A model generated the notes under the pieces. The model was not told the DNA's origin, searched no databases, and saw nothing but the letters and a program-made list of their open reading frames with translations. A stretch of DNA of 64,000 bases from positions 61,731,947 through 61,795,946 of the forward strand of contig NC_135783.1 of the NCBI RefSeq assembly GCF_051106095.1, read 5' to 3'. The stretch is from Pogona vitticeps (lineage: Eukaryota; Chordata; Lepidosauria; Squamata; Agamidae). Positions 50,236-63,300 of the stretch are shown one piece after another (position 1 is the stretch's first letter; each line of letters opens with the position of its first letter). The translations under genes and the position numbers were made by a program.

Positions 50236-53200
50236 GAATTGTCAATGACAGGCTAAATGGAAGTTATGAAGCTCTCAAAGGTGGAAGCACAATCGAAGCC
50301 ATGGAAGATTTCACAGGAGGTGTTGGAGAACTGTATGAAATTAAAAAAGCCCCAGAAAACTTCTATGAGATCTTGGGAAAAGCTCTTAAAAGAGGCTCCA
50401 TGGTGGGCTGTTCTATTGACGTGAGTAAGAGGAGAAAACCAGTATGCATTGTGTTTTTGTTTGCAGAAATCCAAACCTTAGTTTTGTCATGATGGGTGAT
50501 GCCTGTCAGTTGTCAGCTCCCATGACTACCAGGCAAAGAGGAAATGAAGTAGAGGCAAAATATACTGACAGCACATCATCATATTTGTTCAAATGGCATT
50601 GAAACACATTAAAGTAAGCAGCATATTGCTTTCTGCTCATTGGAGAAGGTTACAAATGCAAGAAATGAATAAACAAATACATGCTTATCTTAACTAAAAG
50701 CCAGTTCATATTTTCATGGATTTTTTTCCTGGTTCCTCTCCATACACCTGTTGAGTCTTAAGCAACCAGCAGTCCAATACATTCTCAAAAGACTGTCAGG
50801 TGAGAATATTCTTCGGTTGCCCAATGTTAAACTTGGCGTCCTCCAGGAATAATCCAGTAGTTCCGTCTTCACCTATAGTGCATACCAGTCAAAGTACTGA
50901 GGTGACGGTACAGTATTGTACAAGGAATCACTTCATTTTATCTGTGTCCACCACACATTATCCATCCATCTCACACTGACATTTCTCAAAAGCTGCCAGC
51001 AATAAATCTCAGTTAACCACTTTCTCTCTCAAACTCAAAGTTGCTACAGTGTTTGGACACTACAGTGATATTTTTCCTAAAAAGAGTTTATGAAGGCTAG
51101 TACAGAATGCTTATGGCACATTGGCAAGATCATTGACTTAATCCCAAACAAGCATTGATATGGCTCCAGCCATCATATGAGCACTTCCAAGCTAATTGTG
51201 CTGTTCTAGGCCTACTGAAGTTGTAACACCCCCATCTCAGCATCACTTATGTTCCAAACTGCCATTAATGATACCTACTTGGCTGTTTCTAAAATTTGTA
51301 TATTCTACTTTTTCCTGCAAGGAGCTCAGAACACCCATTTAGTATTGCAGCAATCCTGTGAAGCAGGCTGAGAGCTTGCAAATCAATGCAAGGTAATCTG
51401 GATTTTCTGCAGCCAATACTGTATCCAATTTGCCTTCACTGCCAATGGGATGATCTCCAGCAACACAGTAGGAAGGGATGATTACTCCACCTTCAAGCAA
51501 TGTTACCGTACATATGTATTCGCGAAGGCTTTCACGGCCGGGATCTAATGGTTGTTGTGGGTTTTTCGGGCTTCTTGGCCGTGTTCTGAAAGTGGTTCTT
51601 CCTAACGTTTCGCCAGTCTCTGTGGCTGGCATCTTCAGAACACAGTTTGCTGTCCTCTGAAGATGCCGGCCACAGAGACTGGCGAAACGTTAGGAAGAAC
51701 CACTTTCAGAACACGGCCAAGAAGCCCGAAAAACCCACAACAACCATTACCGTACATATTCAATATTTTCTCTAGGGGATCCATGGAGGCAGCAGTTTGC
51801 AGGTACTGTACATAGGTCTCCAGGGGAGAGGAAAGAAGTCCCGTTCCAGAAATGGGAAGCCCACACAAAACAGTGTCAGCTTTCACGCTTAAGTTACTAT
51901 AGCATGTCGGAAATTTCTTCTTGGGGGTGCAGTCTTTCCCAGTCCTTCAAATCTTCTGAGAATTATTCAGAGCCTTATTTGTGATGACAATGAGTGACTA
52001 GGCATCAGATTAAACATGAACACAAATGTTAAATTTGGCCTCTTACATTGTAAGGTTCTGTGCTTCATGTTCCACACTGTATCTCTGATGCTCTTATATG
52101 TATGTATAAAATAAAAATATAAAGTTAAATAAAATAATGTTTCTATATTTTAGATCAGCAGTGTAGCAGAGACAGAAGCTCGAACTCCATATGGTCTTAT
52201 AAAGGGTCATGCATATTCAGTAACAGGTATTGACGAGGTAAATGGATTTTTATAGCTATTTTTCTCACTGCAAAGAGGATTGATAGAAAAGAAGGGAAAA
52301 GTGCTTTTGGAAACAGAAACTGACTATCCCATTCACAATGATTGCTATGATATAATGAAGGAGTAGTAAGACCACATTTTTTAAAAAAAACTGCTGACAT
52401 GGCATATTATCAGGCAACCCACAAAGTATATTGTATATTTATGTTCAATGGGGGGGGGGAATCATGTTATCTTTGGTCAAATGAAGTGATACATTTAACA
52501 CATTCTGTTTGTACAGCCTATACTTTTTCTCTATTCTTACACACAGTTGGCTTTATTTTTTCATGACTGACTACTGGAATGTTAAGATGATCTTAATTTG
52601 TAAATTGTTTCTTGAGGAAATCCTACTCTGGTAGCAATATGGGAGGAAATATTGCAGGAAATACACATTCCCTTTAATGTCTAGTTTGATTCTTTGCCTC
52701 CAGAAAGAGATTCAACCATGTCTGGCTCATCATGTACAGCTATTTAATTACTAGGGGCTCCTTCTGTAGAAGATAGAGCCATTAAAGTTTAAGAATCACC
52801 AATAGTAGCTATTGGCTCTGATGCCAGTAGATTGGTTAATGTGTTCTAGATTTTAGTCTGAACTTTAAAAGGAGCTAAATAAGTTTCTGACCCTGTCTGA
52901 GGACTAGCATTCTGCACCTTAGACAGCTGCTTTAAAGTCTGAATTAGAGTTTGTGGAGGAAAGCCCTTCAGTTCACTGGCCTGGGGGTTCACAAAACAGA
53001 AAGAGTGAATATTAGTAATATAACAATAAATTATATGGTTTTCAAAAGCAGGAGCACGACTAACACAGAGAGAGTATATGTATGTAATGAGTCTTGCTGA
53101 ATAGTAAAACAGGTTTTGTTTTGTTTTTAGCTCCAAGTGGAAAGTTCCAAAGTAACAACTGAGAAAGTGCAGGAATGCATAAATAATACATTTCCTGAAA

Positions 53201-56200
53201 AGCAACTACAAATCTGTTAGGCTGTTGAGACTATGTGATCAGGAAATGTTTTCTCTATAATGCTTCTTTTTGACCTGACTTAGTAAATAGAAACTTGCTG
53301 GATCCATTCTCATGGCAAATTATGGACACCTCCGCATTCTATACTCTCTTTCTTTCACCTCTCCCCATTTTCTTTCTCTTCCCCTCCCCCCCAAATTTAA
53401 TAGAGATTTGTTGAATTATTTGATGTCGTAAAGAAAACTTGTTTTTTAGTGAAAGATGTCACACTGACCATGGTTGACTAGATTATTCTCAATACAGCCT
53501 GTAGTCAAATGATTTGCTGCTTTATAAAGCAGTCCTGATGAATCCAATGGAATACAGTGGTGCCTCGCTAGACGATGATAATCCGTTCCACTGAAATCGT
53601 TGTTTAGTGAAATCATTGTCTAGCGAAAAGCATTTCCCCATTGGAATGCATTTAAACCTGTTTAATATGTTCCAATGGGGAAGAATCATCATTGTCTAGC
53701 GAAGATTGGCCATAGGAAAGCCACTTGGCGAACCGCCGATCAGCTGTTTAAATAGCTGTCTTGCGAAGTTTAGATCCCGGAAAACACCCGTTTTGCGATT
53801 GCAGAAGGAACTGTCAAAATCGTTGTATAGCAAAAATCGGTTTGCGAAGCAGGGACCAAACACTGTACAGCGAAATTCCCCCATAAGAATCACTGTTTTG
53901 TGAATCGCTATAGCGATCACAAAAAGTCAAAGTTTAGCGAAGAAACTGTCATGCGGAGTAACTGTCTAGCGAGGTGCCACTGTATTTTAAGACCAAACAT
54001 TCTGAGGAATGCAAGTATTGTTGCACCAGAGAGTTATTTAGTCTTTCTGTTTCTTGCTTTGGTTGTTATTAGGTCAGCTACCAAGGAAGAAAAGTGAAGC
54101 TTATCCGGGTTAGGAATCCATGGGGTCAAGTAGAGTGGAATGGTGCCTGGAGTGACAAGTTAGTATATTAACAAGAGCCTTTCATATATCTGTGCTCTGT
54201 CAAGAGCAGTCCTGTTATTGAACACACACAATATTTAGTAAGTGCTAAATATTGTGGGTGTGTGATAAAATATCCACTGGTAGACAACCTCATCTTGGAA
54301 ACTCTGAAAATATAAATACTGGCTAATCATCTGAAGTGAAGTAAAATAATTAATTTATTGCATGTCCACAGGAAAGGAAAACACTGTGTTTCTGTAGATA
54401 TTTATAACTGCAAGCAGGTTGTACTGAAATCAGTGGGATTTATTCCTGAATAATAATTTGTGAGATCAGAGTGTTAGGGGAATATACTTACAAAACAACT
54501 GTCTGGATCCATATGTAATCCATATTTAATCATGGAATCATGGAAGGCACTAGGTCTAATATCACTTCTGCTAACACCCCTGAACCATTGCTTATAGGAG
54601 AAAATTAAGTAATGTTGCTGAAAGATTTATATCTTCATGAATTCCAACCCAATCCTTACCTCTTGGAGTAATTATGTATACTATGTATAATTATGTATTA
54701 TATAATAGTTATTATTATAGTGATCCCCTGGATTTTGTATCTCTTCAGATATAGAGATATTAACTCAAAAATTTACCAGAATGGGTTTTTAATAATATAC
54801 AGCATTTTATGGTATTCTTGATTGTATCTTCAAATATTACATATTTATAAATTCATATTTTGTGGGAAGATACTTTCAAAATGTTTGTTTATATACATAT
54901 AAATGTATGGTGGTTTCTTTTAGTTATTGTTGTTTGGTTTTTATATTTTATACAGGATTTGTTTGTATTATCTTGGGTTCTTTTAATGTACACTGCCCAG
55001 AATAGTACTGTGCACCAATGGAGTGGTATATTAACCAATCAAAATATTTCTTTCTTTTTATTAAAAATTAAAGCAGAAACAGGAGAGGGTTGATTTAGGA
55101 ATTAATGCATGAGAAACTGACTCATTAGTCTGTCCACCAATCTTAAGGCTAACAATATTAGATTCCAAAAACTACTCAGTTAAAATATGAAAACATATAT
55201 TATGATAGATTGGACTGTCAATGCAAGAGTAAGTTAGTATATTTTTGCAGAGTATAGCAGAATATCTATCTGGCAGTGCATACATTTTATTGCTCATTAA
55301 TCAATTTATTTATTAAGATTGTCTTTTTCTCTCCAAGTTCCCCTGAATGGCAGTATGTCAGCCCATCTGAGAAAAAACGTTTGTATCATACAGCACTAGA
55401 TGACGGAGAATTCTGGTAAATGCATATATTCATTAAAATGATAAATTTGATCAAGCAATAAACTTTATTAGATAATTAAACCTTTTAACTGTTACTTAAG
55501 GCAGACATAATCAGAGTTAATAATGGATCGTCTTTCACCATGTGCCATGTCCTATTTCTAGTAAAAATGATTTCATTTTTTCTTGGTTATTTTCTTAGAT
55601 TTGTAGACCACCTCTCAGCCAGAGAGCTCTGAGTTTTTATATTTATATAGTGGGATAAGGGGAATTTCATTTGGACGAAGGAAGAAATCTTGATAAGACC
55701 CATACTTGTTGGTGAAGAAGTACAAGCACCCAAATAGAAAAACCAAAGGAGAAGCAACATTCAATTATTTGAAGAAACTCTGTGGAAAACAATGGCTGAA
55801 ATCGGACAGCATAACATATTCCTCATAAAGCTGGTGACAAATTTTTGGAAATAAAACATTTTCGATTGCTCAACCAAAGGCGACTTGGAAGCCTTTTCAC
55901 CATGGAAGGGCTGTTGCAGGAGGGGTGCAGGATGGGGAGGGGAATTCTTTAATTTCCAAAAATTACAGCCACCAGTAAAATTATCCCACTGGCCACAGTG
56001 TTTGGTAATTAAAGACTTCCTCCTTCTGTCCCTCAGTCTCCAATGGCTTCTGCATGATGAAAGGGAGCTGCTGGAATTAAGGAAGGAAGGTAGGGTCAGA
56101 AAACTTTAATTTCTGAAAAAACTGCCATGGCTGATGATTTTATTAGCCTTACATGGCATAAATTAATGCTGCTGGATTAGAGACATTGTTGTATATCCTA

Positions 56201-58591
56201 AGCCTTAAAAACATAAAATAAGTAAAAATTGTGAACCTGATCCTAAGAAAGCCATCTTTTCTAACACAGCTGGAAAATTTGCTGACCATGCTCTTGTAGA
56301 ATTCTGGGGAATTTCTTTTTCATACTCTAGCTGAGGTGATAAGTTTAGAAGCAGTTTGAGAATTATTATACGTGAGCTACAGTGATCCATAGAATGACTT
56401 TTCTTTCCATTTCATGTAGGATGAAGTTTGAAGATTTCCAGTCCCATTTTGACAAAGCTGAGATTTGCAATCTCACTCCTGATGCCCTTGATAACAACAA
56501 TATTCATAAATGGGAGGTGACAGTCCACCAGGGCAGCTGGGTCAGGGGCGCCACGGCTGGAGGCTGCAGAAATTTCATAGGTATGCATATAGTCTCAATT
56601 AGATGTTTGTACTCCTAGGGAAGAAGCCAGAAGAGAAACCTATTAGAGTTACCAACAGAGAGTCTTGTGACATCTTAAAGTCTAAGCTTTCGTGGATTGT
56701 GGTCCACTATTTCAGATGCATAGACCATAGCCTAATCAGAGAGACATGTGTAGATATACAGATCATAGGGTGAGTTGGTAAAAAAAAAAAAAAAAGAGGA
56801 CAAGGTTCCTGTACCTTTAATATTTGCTTAGGACCTTTCAGCAGGCAGAACTTTTAATGATGGGATTTCTCCCTCCACACAACTTTTAAAGGTATAGGAA
56901 CTCTGACCCGATTAGGATTACAGTTTTGAGTATGCTTTTAGGAACAATTTAATGTTTATTTTTAAAACATGCATTCCTGCTTGTGATCCATAGTAGAAAA
57001 TAGAACTATTCATCCTCTCTCTTCACTCAACTTATGTTTCTGTTTCTGCTAACATTCTTCCAGAGACGTTTTGGACAAACCCACAGATCAAACTGCAGTT
57101 GTCTGAAAAAGATGATGGAGAAGATGGGTGCACATTTCTAGCAGCTCTGATGCAAAAAGACCGCCGTAAACTGAGGAAACAGGGAGCAGAAATGCTAACA
57201 ATAGGATATGCTATCTATGAGGTACTGATCCGCAGTCATGTGGTGGCCAGAGTCATGCCAGATTCCTGACAAGGCACAGCCCTGCTTTGGGGAAACCCCT
57301 GAGGCCTTTTCCTGGGGTCAGCCTCAGATGTTTTGCTGCCTGAGGCAAAGCACAAGACAATATACCTCTCCCTTACATACAGTGGAGATGTCTGAGCAGC
57401 CAGTGGAGCTTTAATTCACGGCTGGTGATACAATAACAGGGCGGAGGACATCTTTTGGGTAATATTAAATGGTAAGCTGATCTAAGGTCCGTTTCAGTTA
57501 TTGTCTTATTCACAGAAATAATTCTACATCTCCAAGCAGTCCTACGGTGATGAAGAAGTGTACAAAAAGAGTGTCAGCAAGAAAGTTCTAATAGAATAAT
57601 AAGCACCCCAGATGTTGACATTTTTGTATGTAGCCGTTTTCTATATACCTGCACAAATGTGTGTGCTATTCATTATGCTGTGCCTGAAATTAGTGTATGG
57701 GAACAGAGGAACAAGGGCCTCTCTAGCAGAGATGTTGATTCTGTCTCGTGGAGCATTTTCTCTTTAAGACTAAAAGGCTGACTGTTTATTCTACCCTAAG
57801 CCTGGCTCAGTTTATATTTGGAAAATTAGCTGGCTTTGTTTTCCAAATGGTCAGCTGGGAGGCAGCACAGCTTTGTTTGCACATCTGACATTTCAGACCC
57901 AAAGCATAAATATTTGCTTTGCCCAAAGGGATAACGTTGCAAGAGGAGGAAATATGATTTTGCCTTTGTGTGTGATCTGACCCTAAGACAGATTGTTTGA
58001 AATATCCGGACAGCAAACCCAGTGTCCCAATGAGGAATAGGAATTCTGAGGTGTGTTCATGTATCTTCAAAAACCATCATAGAGAATTATCAGAGACTGG
58101 TGAAATCCTGTCGGCATAGCTTTGCTTTAAAAGCAAGTGAGCAAACAACAACCAAAATCCTATGGACTCAATCATAGATATTAAAAGCCTGCCTGAAGAA
58201 GTGGGTCTTCAACTATCAGCGGGTGGGAGGGGGCAACCTGACCTCCTGAGGGAAAGTATCCCATAATCTGAGAGCAGTCAGCTTTATATGGCACAATAGA
58301 GGGAACAGGATTTCAGCCATTATTTAGAGAATTATGAGACTATTATGAGATACAACATCTTAATTACAACACCTAATTACAGTGAGTGGTTCCAACATTT
58401 ATGCTATCAATCCTGCTGTCTTGCTCTATATTATATTATTTTACATTAATGTAACTATTTTATTTAAATTGTTGGTTGTTTTATTTTTATTTAGTAGTAT
58501 TATGTTGATTGTTGGTATCATGTATGTTTTATTTGTCTAACATGTAAACTGGCCAGAGTGGCCTAGTAGCCAGATGGGCGGTATAGTAGCA

Positions 58592-58690
<99 letters not shown>

Positions 58691-60337
58691 AAAGAATGAA
58701 TGAATGAATAGTTATTCAAATTATCAGAAAAATATGAGCAGTTATACCTGATGAGCTAACAAATTAAATGGAACATCCCATTTCAGAGCCCCAGTAAAGA
58801 TGAACACTTGACAAAGGATTTTTTCCGCTACCATCCATCCAAGGCCAGAAGCAAGACCTATATAAACTTAAGGGAAGTCTCTGACCGATTCACACTCCCA
58901 CCTGGAGATTATGTTATTCTCCCTACCACGTTTGAGCCCCATCAGGAAGCTGATTTCTGCTTAAGAATTTTCTCCGAGAAGAAAGCTGTCACTACGTAAG
59001 TATTACCACGTATCTTTTCCACCTGAAGGACCTTTCAAAGTACAGGATGCACCTGGAACTAACTCCAACTCAATATGTGGTGATACCTCATAGCTGGCTG
59101 GAGTGGAGGGACATTGCAGGCCAAAATATCTAGTAGGTAAAAGATTCCTAACATCTGATAGAAGAAAAACATGGCCAATACTTCCATAATTTTTGTGTGG
59201 CTGCATAGCTCAGTTAGTTAGGGGCTGGGAGTCTGATTCCTCACTGTGAGTCCCAAGAGAAAAGCCAGCCTGTGCAAGCTTTGGGCAAGCTTCACAGTCC
59301 CAAAGGACCATCAGAAGAAGAAAATTGATCACTCCTGAGTACTCTATGCCTAGAAAATTCTGCAAAGAGCATAAATCTGAATTGACTTGATAGTTTTTTT
59401 TAAGTATTTATTTATTTTTCACCCTGTGATATCTTGAAATTGTCACCTCTTTTTAGGCACCTGCAATCACACTACTTACAGCAATGAAGTGGACATATTT
59501 ATTTTTAGGTTTGTTACATATACAATGGTCAAATCCACCAGTAGAGATTTCCAATACTTAAAGACTTCCTTCTTCAGTTGTGTATATTGTCTAACCTGTC
59601 AGTAGTCTGTTTCAGCACTGAGCACTGGGAACCACAGGACAGAAGGAGGAAGTATTTAACTAAACTCCCCCTGTGCTGTTAATGTCATCTGGCAGTGGTG
59701 ATTCTTGGTAGTTAAAAACTCTTTTTTTCTGTATTGTACCTCCACATGACTTTAGGTGATGAAACAGAGTACTTACAAGTTGGCCAAGCTGTGGGAGAAA
59801 AGGAAGAAGCCTTTTAAAAAAAACATTTTATTCATATCTAAACATACAAACTTAAAAACATTAACATCTAACAGATAATTAACAACAACTACAAAAGACA
59901 GCTAAACATCCATCCTTCCCCTATGGATCAGAATTTCACCATCATCTGGTCATTGAAATATCTTCAAGGGGATTCTGGTGAGCACTGGTTTGCTGTAGAC
60001 TAAGTTCCCCCCTAAGTTCCTGTCTTTTTCTGCTTTTTCTATATCAGCTTCCAGTTTTGCTTTCAAAGTCTCTTGGTTGATCCTGTAGTGCCTCTGAAAG
60101 CATTCTAGTTCTGCAATATACAATTGCTTCTTTAATAACTCATCCATTGTTGGTGTCTCTACATTCTTCCATTTTGGGGCCCAGAGTAACCTAGGTGCTG
60201 TGAATAGATACAGTAGACTATATTTTATTTCCTTGTCAATAATTTCTGGTATTATATTAAATAATAACATATCAGGTTTAAAGCTTAATTTTTGTTGAAC
60301 AATCCCTTTTACCATTTCCCAAACCTGTATCCAATTT

Positions 60338-60388
<51 letters not shown>

Positions 60389-63300
60389 TTTTTGCTTTTT
60401 CAGATGACCACCACATGTGATAAGTCCCTGGATTTTTTTTTACACTTCCGACAAACATTACTGTTACCTTCTGACATTTTTGCCAATCTTACAGGAGTAA
60501 CATGCCATCTATGAAACATTTTAAGGATTTTTTTCCTAAGATTCACTAGCTTAATCATTTTATGATTCTCTTTCCACATCTTTGTCCATTCGTCAATATC
60601 AATATTGTACCCCAAATTTTGTGCCGATTTTACCATTTCCTCCTTCACCCTCTCATCCTCTAAGTCGTATACATTTTCTAGTTATTTTCTCATTAGTGTA
60701 AATCCATAATTCATCCATCTGGACTTTCCCCTCAAAAAAGCCCATAATTTTGTCCTTTTTATATCTCAATTCTAATTTCAACATTGACCACCAATCTGTA
60801 GCTAGGCCTAGTTTCTCTAGATCTTGTTTATCTTTTATATTCTGATCTTTACACTCCCTTCTGATTCAATACTTTCAAAGTGAATGCTTCTATTGGTGCT
60901 ACCCATATTGGAATTTTCCTGTAGGTTTGTATATGAAATGTTTGCCATACTAAGCAGAGAGCCTTCCTCAAAATATGTTCTGCAAAATGTGATTGTTCTT
61001 TGTATTTCCCATATGCATGCCAACCCATTTTTAGATCATGACCCTCCAATTTCAATAATCTTTGATTTTCTAATGTTATCCATTCTTTTATGCAGACCAT
61101 GGCACATGCCTTAAATACTGTATATATAATAGCCAATTCGGTAATCCTGAACCATCTCTTTCTTTTAAGTCTTGCAGTATTCTAAGTTTTATTCTTGGTT
61201 TCTTGGCCTTGCATACAAATTTCAAATTCAGGCTGTCCAGGTCCTTGAAGTATTTATAATTTAATAAAATTGGCAAATTTTGAAACAAAAATAACAGTTT
61301 GGATAATATCATCATCTTTATTGTTAAGATTCTTCCCATCATAGAGGTTTCCAGCTTATTCCATTCTTCCAGGTCTCTCTGAATTTCCTTCTGTGTTGTA
61401 AGATAATTTTCTTTCATCAAATTGCTTGGCTTTTTTTATAAAGATAACTCCTAGATATTTCACTTTCTGTGCCTCCTCGAAATTAGTTTTCATTGCCAGT
61501 CTTTCCATGTCTTCTTTCTTTATGTTTTTAGTCATGAATTTTGTTTTTTGATAGTTTATTTTAAGACCTGCAATAGCTCCTAATTCTTCTATAGATCTCA
61601 CTAATTCTTCCAAACTGTCCAGAAGGCATCAGCATATGCTTGCATCTTAAATTCTTCTCCCCTGATTCTGAGACCCTTAATTCCAGCATTCCCTCTCATT
61701 TGTCTATTTAGAATCTCTAATGTTAGAATAAATAATAACGGAGAAAGTGGACAACCCTGCCTTGTGCCTTGTTCAGTTTGAATATTTTCGCTTACTTGAC
61801 CATTGATTTTAATCTTGGCCTTCTGTTTAGTGGTATATTGCTTTAATTATTTGTAGAAAAATTCCTTCTGCTCCCATCTTAATTGCAGAAACATAAACTC
61901 CCAATCAACGTTATTGGAGGCTTTTTCTGCATCTAAAAAGGTTGGAGAAAAGGAAGAAGTCTTTAATCATCTCAAATATCCCCCTGCTCATGAGGATTTT
62001 GGCCTGTACCTCTTTTTCAAGATGAACTTCCAAATAAGAAATTTGATTTATCAGTTAAGTTTACTAGATTCATGTTTATTTTTCATAGGGAAATGGATGG
62101 AAAGGTTGACATTGATCTGCCAGAGGTATGTTGCCATAATTAAGATTTAATTAATGATTTGACAAATAGTCATTGTGATTGGGTTCATTTTGTGACAATA
62201 GCAGTTTCCCTTTTTCCTTGTGAGTAATGACAGCAGACATATTTTTATTAACCAAACAGTTTATATCATGAGGAGGGGAGGGATGAACTACAACTTCAGT
62301 GGGCCCAACAGGACTGTTAAAGGTAAAGGTAAAGGTTCCCCTTGACAATTTTTGTCCAGTCGTGTTCAACTCTAGGGGGCGGTGCTCATCCCCGTTCCAA
62401 GCCATAGAGCCAGCTTTTCTCCAAAGACAATCTTCTGTGGTCACATGGCCAGTGTGACTTAGACACAGAATGCTGTTACCTTCCCACTGAAGTGGTCCCT
62501 ATTTATCTACACGCATTTGCATGGTTTCGAACCGCTAGGTTGGCGGGAGCTGGGACAAGCAACAGGAGCTCACTCCGTTGCGTGGATTCGATCTTACAAC
62601 TGCTTGGTCTTCTGACCCTGCAGCACAGGCTTCTGCGGTTTAGCCCGCAGCGCCACCACGTCCCCAGGACTGTTAAACAATGGCAAATCGTTCCATATAA
62701 CATCAGAGTCACTAGTAACAACTGTTTCCCTTAATGTGGCGCCATCCCAAATTTCTCTCGATCGGTCGGTTTTCTCACAGGTGTACTCCATACCATGCAT
62801 ATGGTCCCACAGCAGGGATGCCTGACCCAATCTCCCTTGTGAGATTTCACTCCAGTGGAGATAGGTTCCGGATGTACCACCTTCCTCCAAGGACCCTTCC
62901 CCCATGGACAAATGTATACCATCCATTCTAGTGGATCAAGTTCCTCTAACTGCACTTCTATTCCTGTTGGAACTGGTCCTAAAATAGATTTTCCATCTCT
63001 TTCAACACCTCTCTCCCTACTCCGGGGTACTTAAAAAACATAAGGTTTAGATTCATGTCTTAGATCTGGCTTTAACTCAGTATTACACTCTCTTTACTCT
63101 CTTTCTCCTTCTAACTTTCCCTTTTCCTCCTCCTCCACTGCTGTCAAACTTGCTCATAACCCCCAACTCCTTCCTATTCCCATCTTTTCCTCCCACTCTT
63201 CGATTACTAAAAGTCCTTCTGTTATTGGTCGTCTCAGTTCCCTCACTTTTCTCTCTTCTTCTCTTGTAGTTTGAATCGGCTCCAAAGTCATGTTAATTAT

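Noticed and set aside
57516-57597. Possible alternative exon in CAPN9 intron 10: good acceptor TCTTATTCACAG and a frame reading [18 protein letters not shown] to a stop
   Set aside because: Splicing from exon 10 (phase 0) gives AAA TAA at once, the readable frame is not in phase, and the calpain sequence continues correctly in exon 11.
59204-59290. Functional tRNA gene
   Set aside because: Only an A-box-like head is present; no complete cloverleaf, and the sequence continues into a SINE body.
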